Source of the DNA: Scatomorpha sp964345235
GTDB lineage: Bacteria; Bacillota; Clostridia; Oscillospirales; Oscillospiraceae
Assembly: GCA_964345235.1 (NCBI GenBank)
Contig: CAYFQE010000013.1
Span: forward strand, 1 to 33,504
Length of the DNA stretch: 33,504 nucleotides
Direction of reading: 5' to 3'
The notes beneath the pieces were generated by a model. It was not told where the DNA came from and made no database searches. It saw only the letters and a program-made list of their open reading frames with translations. The position numbers and the translations under genes were made by a program. Within the stretch, counting starts at the first letter, position 1, and the number at the start of each line of letters is the position of its first letter. Shown piece by piece: positions 24,423 through 33,155 of this stretch.

Positions 24423-25561
24423 GAAACAGACTCAGTATTTTAGGCTCAACGGGCAGCATAGGCACTCAGGCTGTGGATGTTGCAAAAACGCACGGCTTTG
24501 AAGTCTTGGCTCTTGCTGCCGGCTCGAACATCGAGCTTTTGGAAAAGCAGGCCAGAGAACTTAGACCTGAGTTTATTGCGGTTTATGAAAGAGAAAAAGC
24601 CGAGCAGCTCTCTAAAAACCTAAGCGATATGGACATAGAGGTCAGCTTCGGCCCCAGGTCGCTCACCATGGCGGCTACCTATCCGGGAGTAGACACGGTA
24701 TTGGCCGCAATGAGCGGGACGAAGGGCCTGCTTCCCACGCTGGAAGCCGTTAAAAAGGGCAAGCGCATAGCCTTGGCCAACAAGGAGACTCTCGTAATGG
24801 CCGGTCGAATATTTATGGATGCCGTAAAGCGCTATGGCGCAGAGCTTATTCCCGTTGACTCGGAACACTCCGCCATTTTTCAGTGTCTCGGCGGCAAGAG
24901 AGAGTTTTTAAGCAAAATATATCTCACCGCCTCGGGAGGCCCTTTCAGAGGCCGCAGTTTTAAAGAGCTTGAAAGTGTCAGACCCGAAGATGCGCTCAGG
25001 CATCCGAATTGGTCGATGGGCGCAAAGATAACTATAGACTCTGCCACACTGATGAACAAGGGCTTGGAGCTTATAGAGGCCATGCACCTTTTTAGTTTAA
25101 AGCCCGATGATATTGATATTTTGGTTCACCCTGAAAGTGTGGTACACTCTATGGTTGAATTTGTTGACGGTTCGGTTCTGGCTCAGCTTGGAGTCCCCGA
25201 CATGCGTCTGCCTATTCAATATGCCATAAGCTATCCCAAGAGACTGCCATCACCGGCAAAAAGGCTCTCGTTTAAAGAAAACAGCAGTCTGAATTTCTTT
25301 GAGCCTGACTTAAAAGCCTTTCCCTGCCTGCGCTTGGCAATCGAGGCGGCCAAAAGCGGCGGAAACTCGCCCGCCATCTTATCTGCCGCAAACGAAGTTG
25401 CAGTTTCATTGTTTTTACAAAAGAGAATCGGCTTTAACGACATTTACAGACTTGTTGCCGATACTCTCTCGAGCCTGCCCTATGAATCGGAGCCGAATTT
25501 GGAGTCTCTGCTGTCATATGACAGGCGCGCAAGAAGTTTTTTAGAGGAGAAGTATTCTTAA
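24419..25561 (+). CDS. dxr: 1-deoxy-D-xylulose 5-phosphate reductoisomerase
   Basis: NADPH- and metal-dependent conversion of DXP to MEP, the first committed step of the MEP isoprenoid pathway. The 380-residue length is usual. It shows the nucleotide-binding GSTGSIGT (9-16), metal-binding D147 and E149 in PVDSEHSAIFQ, the ASGGPFR loop, and HPNWSMGAKITIDSATLMNKGLELIEA with the remaining acidic ligand. Coupled to cdsA (ATGA overlap) and to rseP (TAATG, 1-bp overlap). With ispG two genes later, it shows that this organism makes isoprenoids by the MEP route. Confidence 0.97.
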   Translation: MRNRLSILGSTGSIGTQAVDVAKTHGFEVLALAAGSNIELLEKQARELRPEFIAVYEREKAEQLSKNLSDMDIEVSFGPRSLTMAATYPGVDTVLAAMSGTKGLLPTLEAVKKGKRIALANKETLVMAGRIFMDAVKRYGAELIPVDSEHSAIFQCLGGKREFLSKIYLTASGGPFRGRSFKELESVRPEDALRHPNWSMGAKITIDSATLMNKGLELIEAMHLFSLKPDDIDILVHPESVVHSMVEFVDGSVLAQLGVPDMRLPIQYAISYPKRLPSPAKRLSFKENSSLNFFEPDLKAFPCLRLAIEAAKSGGNSPAILSAANEVAVSLFLQKRIGFNDIYRLVADTLSSLPYESEPNLESLLSYDRRARSFLEEKYS

Positions 25562-26604
25562 TGTATATCGCAGTCGCAATAATATTGTTCGGACTTTTAA
25601 TAGGCATACACGAATTCGGTCACTTTATAGCCGCAAAATCGGTCGGCGTTAAGGTGAACGAATTTTCAATAGGTATGGGTCCCAAACTCTTAAAAAAACA
25701 GGGCAAAGAAACTCTTTACAGCTTGAGAGCTCTTCCCATCGGCGGCTTTTGCGCCATGGAAGGCGAGGATGAGGAATCGGATAATCCGAGAGCTCTGAAG
25801 AATCAGGGCTTTTTCAAGAGCTTTCTAATACTTTTTGCTGGCTCGGGTATGAACTTTGTTTTGGGCTTTGCGCTTGTTTTCATCATTTTCTTAAATGCAG
25901 GCGGCTATCAAACAGCCAAAATAACCTCTTTTATGGAAAACTGCCCCTATGAGAGCGAAGAGGCTTTTAAGAAAGACGACATTATCTACTCGATAGATTC
26001 ACACAGAATTTTTGTTTTCGGAAATGTTTCGACCTATCTTAAACAGGGTAGCGGCGTTCATGACTTTGTTGTTATCAGAGACGGAGAGAAAGTTAGGCTT
26101 AATAATCTAAAGCTTACACCCTTGGAATATAAGGACGGCCTTTATTACGGCTTTAAATTCGGAGAGGTTGAGAGCTCGCCTCTTAAAATACTAAGGCACA
26201 GTTTTTACACGGCTTTGGACTTTGTAAGAGAGATTTGGAGAGCTTTAAAGGAGCTTGTGGCCGGAAGATTGGGTTTTGACATGATGGCGGGACCGATTTA
26301 CATAGTTAAGGTTATAAGCGATGTGGGCGAGAGCTCGCCTTCGGTTTCGGACGCTATCATAAACATCTTATATCTGGGCGCTTTCATTTCTGTGAACCTG
26401 GCATTTATGAATCTGCTTCCCATCCCCGCTCTTGACGGCGGTCGCATTTTCTTTTTGGCTGTGAACGCTCTTGTGAGCCTTATAGTCGGAAGAAAAATAA
26501 GCTCGGAATATGAAAAATATGTCCATGCCGGAGGCATGATTCTGCTTCTCGGATTAATGGCGGTTGTAATGTATTTTGATTTGCAGAGGCTTATTAAACT
26601 ATGA
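25561..26604 (+). CDS. rseP: Site-2 (RseP/RasP-type) intramembrane zinc protease
   Basis: Membrane-embedded metalloprotease that cleaves transmembrane anchors, classically anti-sigma factors and remnant signal peptides. The 347-residue protein has the zinc motif HEFGH (17-21) in the first helix, a central PDZ-like region (about 110-190), and the third ligand D292 in the NLLPIPALDGGRI motif, with about four membrane segments. RasP in Bacillus occupies the same place between dxr and proS-polC. No anti-sigma factor gene is in this window, so the substrate is unknown. Confidence 0.95.
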   Translation: MYIAVAIILFGLLIGIHEFGHFIAAKSVGVKVNEFSIGMGPKLLKKQGKETLYSLRALPIGGFCAMEGEDEESDNPRALKNQGFFKSFLILFAGSGMNFVLGFALVFIIFLNAGGYQTAKITSFMENCPYESEEAFKKDDIIYSIDSHRIFVFGNVSTYLKQGSGVHDFVVIRDGEKVRLNNLKLTPLEYKDGLYYGFKFGEVESSPLKILRHSFYTALDFVREIWRALKELVAGRLGFDMMAGPIYIVKVISDVGESSPSVSDAIINILYLGAFISVNLAFMNLLPIPALDGGRIFFLAVNALVSLIVGRKISSEYEKYVHAGGMILLLGLMAVVMYFDLQRLIKL

Positions 26605-27674
26605 CGAGAAGTGCGCTTAAAAAATCCATAATGGTTGGAAATGTGCAAATCGGCGGCGGCGCTCCCATAAGCGTACAGTCGATGTGCAACACAAAAACAG
26701 AGGATATCGGCGCCACGTTGGCTCAGATAAATGAGCTTTATGAGGCCGGCTGTGAGATTGTGCGCCTTGCCGTACCTGATAAAGAAGCCGCCTCGGCGCT
26801 TAAAAAAATCTGTGCAGCCTCCCCCATACCCATAGTGGCCGATATACACTTCGACCCGAATTTGGCTCTTCTTTCCGTTTTAAACGGAGTTTCGAAGGTT
26901 AGAATTAATCCGGGCAACATCTCTGATAGAATAGCTCTTAAAGAGCTGGCGCGCGAGTGCGAGAGGGCCGGCATTCCCATCAGAATCGGCATAAACGGCG
27001 GCTCGCTTCCCAAAGAAATTTTGGAAAAATATTCTCGTCCGACTGCCGAGGGCATGATTGAGGCCGCAAGAGGGCATGTTAGAATTTTAAACGATTTCGA
27101 ATTCGACAACATTTGCCTTTCATTCAAATCCTCTTCGGTTCCCCTGTGCATCGAAGCCAACAGGTTGGCATCTAAGGAGTTTGACTATCCTCTGCACCTC
27201 GGCGTAACCGAGAGCGGGACTCTTAAAAAGGGACTTATGCGCTCGGCCTTGGGCATCGGAGTTTTATTGAACGAGGGCATCGGCGACACTATCAGGGTAT
27301 CGCTCACCGAGCACCCCATACACGAGGTTGAGGCCGCAAAGGAGATACTTTCTATACTGGACATTAGAAGAAGCGGAGTGCGGCTGGTCTCCTGCCCCAC
27401 CTGCGGAAGAACTCAGATTGACCTCATCGGACTTGCCCACGAGGTCGAGGAAAGACTCGCCCACATAAAAGAGCCTCTCACGGTTGCCGTTATGGGCTGT
27501 GTTGTGAACGGACCGGGCGAGGCCAAAGAAGCCGATTACGGCATTGCCGGCGGAAAAGGCGTCGGCGTTGTTTTTAAGAAGGGCGAGAGAATTAAGACTC
27601 TCCCCATGGCTGAACTTGCAGATGAGCTTCTCGGTATGATTGAAAGAGATTTAGATGAAAAAAGAGCGCATTAA
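26601..27674 (+). CDS. ispG: 4-hydroxy-3-methylbut-2-enyl diphosphate synthase (flavodoxin)
   Basis: [4Fe-4S] enzyme of the MEP pathway, converting MEcPP to HMBPP. The 357-residue protein contains GAPISVQSMCNTKT, VADIHFDPNLAL, RINPGNI, PIRIGINGGSLPKE, and YPLHLGVTESG in the TIM barrel. The cluster domain has C265 and C268 (SCPTCGRTQ), C300 (MGCVVNGPG) and E307. ATGA overlap with rseP and a 20-bp overlap with polC. The position occupied by proS in Bacillus is taken by ispG, as in many Clostridia. Confidence 0.97.
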   Translation: MTRSALKKSIMVGNVQIGGGAPISVQSMCNTKTEDIGATLAQINELYEAGCEIVRLAVPDKEAASALKKICAASPIPIVADIHFDPNLALLSVLNGVSKVRINPGNISDRIALKELARECERAGIPIRIGINGGSLPKEILEKYSRPTAEGMIEAARGHVRILNDFEFDNICLSFKSSSVPLCIEANRLASKEFDYPLHLGVTESGTLKKGLMRSALGIGVLLNEGIGDTIRVSLTEHPIHEVEAAKEILSILDIRRSGVRLVSCPTCGRTQIDLIGLAHEVEERLAHIKEPLTVAVMGCVVNGPGEAKEADYGIAGGKGVGVVFKKGERIKTLPMAELADELLGMIERDLDEKRAH

Positions 27675-30600
27675 TTTTTTAGAAGTTTTTCCGGGACTGG
27701 TCCCCATTGACTACTGTTGCGGAGGGCTTGACCGAAGCGAGATTCTTACGGTTAGGGTAATAGAGGCCGATATGAGCATGGATATACTGGCGGCCTTTCC
27801 GGGTTTTCCCTCGGCAGCCGACCTTGAGCTGGTCTCGGACACAATAAAAGCACAATACGGCCTGAACTGCGTCAGCATCACCCCTTTTTTTGAGCAAAAA
27901 AAACAGGAGAATTTTCAGAAGGCGCTCTTCGGCAAGCCTTCAAAGGCAAAAGCTGTTCCGATATCAGGCCTGAATATAGATTCCGGCACGGTGAGCATTT
28001 GCGGCAAGGTTTTCGGCGCGCAGAACCGCGACATTCCGAAAAGAGGCGGTCGTCTCCTCTCGTTTTTTATGAGCGACAAAACCGACAGCATTAAGGCGGT
28101 TAAATACTTCGCCAAAAATGAAGACAGCTCTGTTTGCGACAAGGTCAGAGACGGTCAGTATGTAGCTGTGAGGGGCAAGGTTGACTTCTCGGAGTATGAT
28201 GATGACCTTATTATAGACCCTGTTTCAATAGTTCTTGTGCCCGAGCCTATACGAGAGGACAAGTCCGAAAAAAAGAGAGTTGAACTGAATTTACACACAA
28301 AGTTTTCAGCCCTCGATGCCGTCGTCGATGTGGAAGAGCTTTTTAAACTGGCTTCTCGCTGGGGTCACAAGGCAGTTGCCGTAACTGACAGCGGCTGCTG
28401 TCAGGCCTTTCCCGACATGTATAAACTCAGCCGCAAAACCGGAGTTAAGGCGATATACGGCATGGACGGCTATTATATTGACGACTATCTTACAAGCCGC
28501 GCTCTGAAGGGCTACAGCGATTCGCCCATAGGCTCGGAGCTGGTTGTTTTCGATGTGGAGACGACCGGTCTCAATCCCGCTAACTCTAGGCTTATTGAGA
28601 TTGGCGCGGTTAAACTTCGAGACGGAGAGCTTTTCGAGGAGTTTTTGACCTTTGTAGACCCCGAGAGCGAGCTTCCGCCCAAGATAACCGAGCTTACGGG
28701 CATAAGCAAGGCAGATCTCAAAGGCGCGCCCAAGGAACCCGAAGCTCTTAAGGCATTTTTAGACTTTGCCGGAAGCTCCCCTCTTGCGGCTCACAACGCC
28801 GACTTCGATATATCATTTATACGCTCGGCCGCGAGCAGGCAGGGCATTTCATTTGAACCTGTATATCTTGACACTTTGGTTCTTTCGAGAAAGCTTCTTC
28901 CCGAGCTTGCCCGACACAGCCTTGATAAAGTAGCTCAGGCTTTGAGTGTACCCGAATTTAGCCATCACCGAGCTTCGGACGATGCCAAGGCCTGCGCTCT
29001 TGCGTGCGCCAAGCTTTTGGATATGCTTAAAGAAAACGGCGCAAATAAATTTTCGGACATAAATTCTTCTCTTGCCAAGCTTCCGGGGAGAAGCTACCAA
29101 AGACCGAGACATGTAAGTATTCTTGCCAGAAATAAGCTGGGACTCAAAAATCTTTACAAGCTGGTTTCTAAATCATATTTGGAGAACTTTAAAAGATATC
29201 CTATAGTCACACGCTCTGCTCTTGAGGAACACCGCGGAGGCCTGCTTATAGGCTCTGCCGGTCCCGGAGGCGAGCTCTTCGAGGCCATACTTCGAGATGC
29301 CCCCTATGCAGAGTTGAGGGCTATTGCGGCCTTTTATGACTACATCGAGATAGTTCCCATCTCAAACTTCAGCTATCTCTTAAACGACGGAGTACTGAGC
29401 GGCGAGGAGGAGCAGAGAGATGTGATTCGCAAGCTTGCAAGGCTTGCCAAAGACCTTGAAAAGCCCCTCTGCGCCACAGGTGAAGTGCGGTTTTTAGACC
29501 CCGAGGACGAGATTTTCCGCCGTATTCTCCTAAACGAGAAAAAATTCTCGGATGCCAACGACCCGCGCCCACTCTACATGAGGACAAGCGAGGAGATGCT
29601 CGAGGAATTCAGCTTTTTAGACGAGAGAACAGCATTTGAGGCCGTAATAACCAATCCGAACAGAATAGCCGATATGTGCGAGGAAATTGAGCTTTTACCC
29701 AAAAAACTCTACCCTCCGAAAATCGAAAATTCGACCGAGGAACTCAAGTCGCTTGTGTTTGAAAACATGCACAGGCTCTACGGAGAAAACCCGCCCGCCA
29801 TTGTCAGAGATAGGGTTGAAAGCGAGCTGAAAGATATCCTCGGCAGAGGCTATGATGTTATATACATGTCGGCGCAGAAGCTTGTTGCCGACTCGAATGA
29901 GCACGGCTATATAGTGGGTAGCCGAGGCTCTGTCGGTTCCTCTATTGTGGCCTTTTTATCGGGTATTACCGAGGTGAACGCCCTGCCCGCTCACTATCGC
30001 TGCGAGGCTTGCGCTTATTCGGATTTTGAATCGGCCAAGGGCTATTTCTGCGGTGCGAATTTGCCCGATAAGATTTGCCCCAACTGCGGCGCAGAACTTA
30101 AAAAAGACGGATTTGACATCCCCTTCGAGACCTTTCTGGGCTTTGGGGGTGACAAGGTTCCCGATATCGACCTCAACTTCTCGGGCGAATATCAGGCCAG
30201 AGCTCACAAATACACGGAGGAGCTTTTCGGCAAGGAACATGTTTTTAGAGCCGGTACAATAGGCACCATGGCAAGCAAAACCGCCTACGGATATGTTAAA
30301 AACTATTTTGAGAAAAACGGTCTTACTGCAGGCAAGGCGGAGATTGAAAGGCTCACCCGGGGTCTTGTCGGAGTTAAACGCACAACGGGACAGCACCCCG
30401 GCGGCTTGGTAATCGTGCCTCAGAACATGGAAATAGAGGACTTCTGCCCCGTTCAGCACCCTGCGGACGATGCGGGCAGTGGCATTATAACCACCCACTT
30501 CGACTATCACTGTATGGAAGATAATCTTCTAAAGCTCGACGAGCTGGGACACGATGACCCGACAATGCTTAAAATGCTTGGCGACATGACCGGAGTTGAT

Positions 30601-31602
30601 ATTAAAGAAATACGGCTTGACGATGCCGAAACCATGAGACTTTTTAAATCTCCCGAGGTTTTAGGCCTAAGCTCGGACGACTCTGTCATAGGCAAAACCG
30701 GCAGTATAGCTATCCCCGAGTTCGGCACCTCTTTTGTTAAAAAGATGCTAGAAGATACCAAGCCAAACAGCTTTGACACGCTTATAAGGCTCTCGGGATT
30801 CTCGCACGGTACCGATGTGTGGCGCGGGAACGCTCAGGATATTATTAAAAACAATATCGCAACCATTGAGGAAACCATTAGCTGCCGAGACGACATTATG
30901 CTCTATCTTATTGAGCAGGGCATGCCCGAAAGACAGGCATTTAAGATAATGGAAAATGTCAGAAAAGGCCGCGGACTTAGCGCCGAGGAATCGAAGAGCA
31001 TGGGGGATTTAAATGTGCCTCAGTGGTACATTGATTCGTGCAACAAGATTCAATATCTCTTCCCAAAGGCGCACGCTGTCGCCTATGTTATGATGGCCTT
31101 CAGAATTGCCTATTTTAAGGTGCACCATCCGTTAGAGTTTTACGCCGCCTATTTCTACAGGCGCAGTCAGAAAGACGCTTTCGATGCCAAGCTCTGTTTG
31201 GGCGGCGCTGAGTTTGTTAAAGAGAAGGTTTTAGAGCTTCAGAAAAACAAGGATGCAAGTCAGAAAGACAAGGAAACCGCTACGACACTTGAGGCAGTTT
31301 ATGAGTTTTATATGAGAGGCTTTAATTTTGCCCCGCTTTGCATTTATGAATCGGATGCCTTTGGATTTAAGATAGTTGACGAAAAAACTCTCTTGCCGCC
31401 ACTTATAAGCATTTCGGGGCTTGGAAACGCCGCGGCCATGGACATCGTTAATTGCAGACAGGAACGCGACCGCTTTACCTCGATTGAGGAACTCGCAAGC
31501 TACTGCCCCAAGCTCAGCCGAACAAATATTGAACAGTTGAAAATGATAGGCGCTCTTCACGATTTGCCCGAAGAAAACCAGATGTCGCTTTTTGATTTTT
31601 GA
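27655..31602 (+). CDS. polC: DNA polymerase III, PolC-type alpha subunit, with degenerate PHP domain
   Basis: Replicative DNA polymerase with built-in 3'-5' proofreading. In order: a short N-terminal region, an OB domain (about 110-190), PHP part 1 (about 209-280), a DEDDh exonuclease inserted at about 296-452 (D300, E302; HNADFD; HHRASDD), PHP part 2 (about 490-630), a four-cysteine zinc site (C783, C786, C808, C811), and palm catalytic aspartates D837 and D839 in PDIDLNFSG, followed by fingers and a C-terminal helix-hairpin region. At 1315 residues it is about 100 shorter than most PolCs, mainly at the N-terminus. The PHP ligand positions are altered: NLH for HLH (N212), TDSG for TDHG (S246), GSAG for GSAC (G536), EVR for NVH (R612). 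ATG 27655 lies inside ispG. Confidence 0.95.
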   Translation: MKKERINFLEVFPGLVPIDYCCGGLDRSEILTVRVIEADMSMDILAAFPGFPSAADLELVSDTIKAQYGLNCVSITPFFEQKKQENFQKALFGKPSKAKAVPISGLNIDSGTVSICGKVFGAQNRDIPKRGGRLLSFFMSDKTDSIKAVKYFAKNEDSSVCDKVRDGQYVAVRGKVDFSEYDDDLIIDPVSIVLVPEPIREDKSEKKRVELNLHTKFSALDAVVDVEELFKLASRWGHKAVAVTDSGCCQAFPDMYKLSRKTGVKAIYGMDGYYIDDYLTSRALKGYSDSPIGSELVVFDVETTGLNPANSRLIEIGAVKLRDGELFEEFLTFVDPESELPPKITELTGISKADLKGAPKEPEALKAFLDFAGSSPLAAHNADFDISFIRSAASRQGISFEPVYLDTLVLSRKLLPELARHSLDKVAQALSVPEFSHHRASDDAKACALACAKLLDMLKENGANKFSDINSSLAKLPGRSYQRPRHVSILARNKLGLKNLYKLVSKSYLENFKRYPIVTRSALEEHRGGLLIGSAGPGGELFEAILRDAPYAELRAIAAFYDYIEIVPISNFSYLLNDGVLSGEEEQRDVIRKLARLAKDLEKPLCATGEVRFLDPEDEIFRRILLNEKKFSDANDPRPLYMRTSEEMLEEFSFLDERTAFEAVITNPNRIADMCEEIELLPKKLYPPKIENSTEELKSLVFENMHRLYGENPPAIVRDRVESELKDILGRGYDVIYMSAQKLVADSNEHGYIVGSRGSVGSSIVAFLSGITEVNALPAHYRCEACAYSDFESAKGYFCGANLPDKICPNCGAELKKDGFDIPFETFLGFGGDKVPDIDLNFSGEYQARAHKYTEELFGKEHVFRAGTIGTMASKTAYGYVKNYFEKNGLTAGKAEIERLTRGLVGVKRTTGQHPGGLVIVPQNMEIEDFCPVQHPADDAGSGIITTHFDYHCMEDNLLKLDELGHDDPTMLKMLGDMTGVDIKEIRLDDAETMRLFKSPEVLGLSSDDSVIGKTGSIAIPEFGTSFVKKMLEDTKPNSFDTLIRLSGFSHGTDVWRGNAQDIIKNNIATIEETISCRDDIMLYLIEQGMPERQAFKIMENVRKGRGLSAEESKSMGDLNVPQWYIDSCNKIQYLFPKAHAVAYVMMAFRIAYFKVHHPLEFYAAYFYRRSQKDAFDAKLCLGGAEFVKEKVLELQKNKDASQKDKETATTLEAVYEFYMRGFNFAPLCIYESDAFGFKIVDEKTLLPPLISISGLGNAAAMDIVNCRQERDRFTSIEELASYCPKLSRTNIEQLKMIGALHDLPEENQMSLFDF

Positions 31603-31614
31603 AGACAACAGAAA

Positions 31615-31647
31615 TACGGAGCCGTACTGAACTGGTGCGACTCCGTA
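31615..31647 (+). terminator. Hairpin after polC (possible terminator)
   Basis: TACGGAG (31615-31621) pairs with CTCCGTA (31641-31647), 12 bp after the polC stop. The sequence beyond is AATTATTT, only moderately T-rich, so termination efficiency is uncertain. Confidence 0.5.
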
Positions 31648-31669
31648 AATTATTTCCCGAACGAACAAC

Positions 31670-31859
31670 ATTATGTAAACCTAGCGCTTGTAAGTGTTGA
31701 GGAGCGGCAATCCCTCAGTCAAAACCTTGTTGTTTTTGACAGCTTCCTTTACACAAGGGAGCCATTTTGAAGATTGACATAATATTTTATATTCAACCGT
31801 TACAGCTCATCAGATTATTGTTCCAACAGAATAATTAGCCGATGTAAGGTTTACATAAT
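31670..31859. repeat. 190-bp segment bounded by 13-bp perfect inverted repeats
   Basis: ATTATGTAAACCT (31670-31682) and AGGTTTACATAAT (31847-31859) are exact reverse complements. The segment is non-coding and AT-rich with a palindromic core. A MITE-like element is one explanation, but I see no target-site duplication in the flanks. Chance or a recombination site are alternatives. Confidence 0.5.
31706..31763. repeat. Palindromic intergenic repeat (degenerate copy, probable)
   Basis: The stretch from GGCAATCCCTCAGTC through TTTTGACAGCTTCCTTT to AAGGGAGCC has a 7-bp stem (GTCAAAA/TTTTGAC) and a second imperfect stem (TCCTTT/AAGGGA). From memory it resembles dispersed palindromic repeats of the form CCCTCAGTC...AGCTCCCTTT...AAGGGAGCC seen between genes of many gut Clostridia. 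Only one copy is in this window, so repetition is not demonstrated here. Confidence 0.45.
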
Positions 31860-31901
31860 ATTTATTAGATGGTTTTATTTGCTTTTGTGAGAGTGTAATT
31901 T

Positions 31902-31926
31902 AGGAGCTGTATTTTTTACAGCTCCT
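31902..31926 (-). terminator. Hairpin at the 3' end of the DUF4236 gene
   Basis: AGGAGCTGTA and TACAGCTCCT form a perfect 10-bp stem with a 5-nt loop, 7 bp beyond the DUF4236 stop codon. The minus-strand tail (AAATTACACT) lacks a proper T-run, so it is a weak or non-canonical terminator. Confidence 0.5.
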
Positions 31927-31933
31927 GAGTATT

Positions 31934-33091
31934 TTATAATTCTATTTTTTCTATCGGAGAAAAGCCCTTGGTCTGATTAAAGCCGGACTTCATCTCGAAG
32001 CTCTCTAAAAAGTCGGACGGGTCTATGCGCTCGAAGTTGATTTTCTGGAAGCCCTCGCGGGTGAATTTCACCGAGAGAATGGCGCAGTCTTCATCGTGTC
32101 CCGTGCGGGTATTCAGCACTGTGTCTTCGGCGTTGACTAGGCAAACATCGACGGGCAGGAGCGAGAAAATCTCTCGTGCAATTCTAACAGAGCAGCTTGC
32201 AACATAGTCATGAACAATGTCGTAGTAAGCGGTTTTGCTGAGAATCCTTGTAGACACTTCCCCATCGGCTCCTATAAACGGTTCCTGCTCGGGAATGAGC
32301 TCCTTGCCTTTTACATTAAACTGAACGACTATGGCGTTCCCCTCTTCGGCAAAGAACTCAAAGTCGCTTCCGAAATCCGTAAGCTCTTCAAAGGGGTTGC
32401 CGCTCTCTATGGCATCTAAATAGGCATCGAGGTCTCCATCTAAAATTCTTGTGGCAATATCGCGTGTGCTCTGCCAAACGAAGTAGGCTTCCAAGTCCTC
32501 TTCTTTTGCCGCCTCAACGGCATCTCTCAGTTTTTCGCGCTTCTCTTTCTCCATTTCGGGCATCATCTGCTCGGCTAAAGTCGGCTTATATTCCATAAGT
32601 TCATTCATCGCCGCCTGCTGCATGGGGCCTACCTCGCCCTTTATAAAGGGAGGCGGCTCTCTCTTGACCTCTTCCCAAGATATTGGCGGCTCGCACTCCT
32701 TGTGCACGCTCTTGAGGCGCTCGATATATTCGTTGTATTCCCTAACCTCGTTTTCGCTTGCTTTGAGTATTTCTTCGCGTTTTGCAGTGGCTGAGCTTGC
32801 TCGCTCGGGCTTAACGGGAGCCGGTGTATTCTTGGGCTCTTCTTTCTTGCCGCGGAGCTTTTCTTTAAGCTCTTCGGTTTTAGAGCCTAAGCTCTTCTTT
32901 TTTCCGCTTCCGAAGGTTTTTTGATAATAGACTCCGGTGCCGGGTATGCCTGCGGTAAATGTCTTTCTGCCCGTGGGGCTGACTCCGAAGCGCAGACCCT
33001 TTATGCCTGCCGAAACTCCGATGCCGGACTTTGAGAGATTTAGCTTAGACAGTTTTCCGAGTTTTATACTTTTTCTGAATCTGAGACCCAT
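31934..33091 (-). CDS. DUF4236-domain protein with long C-terminal extension
   Basis: The first ~60 residues match the DUF4236 pattern: MGLRFRKSIKLG, NLSKSGIGVSAG, GLRFGVSP, then GIPGTGVYYQ. DUF4236 is a short, glycine- and serine-rich domain of unknown function. Next comes a charged low-complexity linker (about 60-115, Lys/Glu/Pro/Ala-rich), a helical part (about 115-245), and a C-terminal part (about 245-385) that looks like a folded alpha/beta domain with DYVASCSVRIAREIF and a HDED acidic cluster (332-335). No signal peptide or membrane helix is evident. GAGGTGA precedes ATG 33091. Function unknown. It is separated by 64 bp from the partial gene upstream and has its own promoter. Confidence 0.85.
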   Translation of the reverse strand: MGLRFRKSIKLGKLSKLNLSKSGIGVSAGIKGLRFGVSPTGRKTFTAGIPGTGVYYQKTFGSGKKKSLGSKTEELKEKLRGKKEEPKNTPAPVKPERASSATAKREEILKASENEVREYNEYIERLKSVHKECEPPISWEEVKREPPPFIKGEVGPMQQAAMNELMEYKPTLAEQMMPEMEKEKREKLRDAVEAAKEEDLEAYFVWQSTRDIATRILDGDLDAYLDAIESGNPFEELTDFGSDFEFFAEEGNAIVVQFNVKGKELIPEQEPFIGADGEVSTRILSKTAYYDIVHDYVASCSVRIAREIFSLLPVDVCLVNAEDTVLNTRTGHDEDCAILSVKFTREGFQKINFERIDPSDFLESFEMKSGFNQTKGFSPIEKIEL

Positions 33092-33115
33092 ATTATCACC
33101 TCATTTACTTTACTG

Positions 33116-33144
33116 ATGATATATTATTTTGCATAAATTGTAAA
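33116..33144 (-). promoter_or_regulatory. Promoter of the DUF4236 gene
   Basis: On the minus strand TTTACA (33139-33144) and TATCAT (33116-33121) are 17 bp apart, each one base off consensus, about 25 bp before the start codon. Confidence 0.6.
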
Positions 33145-33155
33145 TAAAAAAGCTT

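Larger units (their letters stand above)
31603..31933. other. Gene-free AT-rich spacer between polC and the DUF4236 gene
   Basis: 331 bp without any supportable ORF. It holds a hairpin after polC, a 190-bp segment bounded by 13-bp inverted repeats, an internal palindromic repeat, and a hairpin next to the DUF4236 stop, each listed separately. A TTGACA at 31774-31779 has no matching -10 at the right distance. Confidence 0.6.

Noticed and set aside
31774..31779. TTGACA as a plus-strand promoter in the polC-DUF4236 spacer
   Set aside because: No -10 box at 16-18 bp and no plus-strand gene follows.
31670..31859. Insertion sequence or integrated element
   Set aside because: No transposase or recombinase frame and no target-site duplication; only the inverted repeats themselves support mobility.
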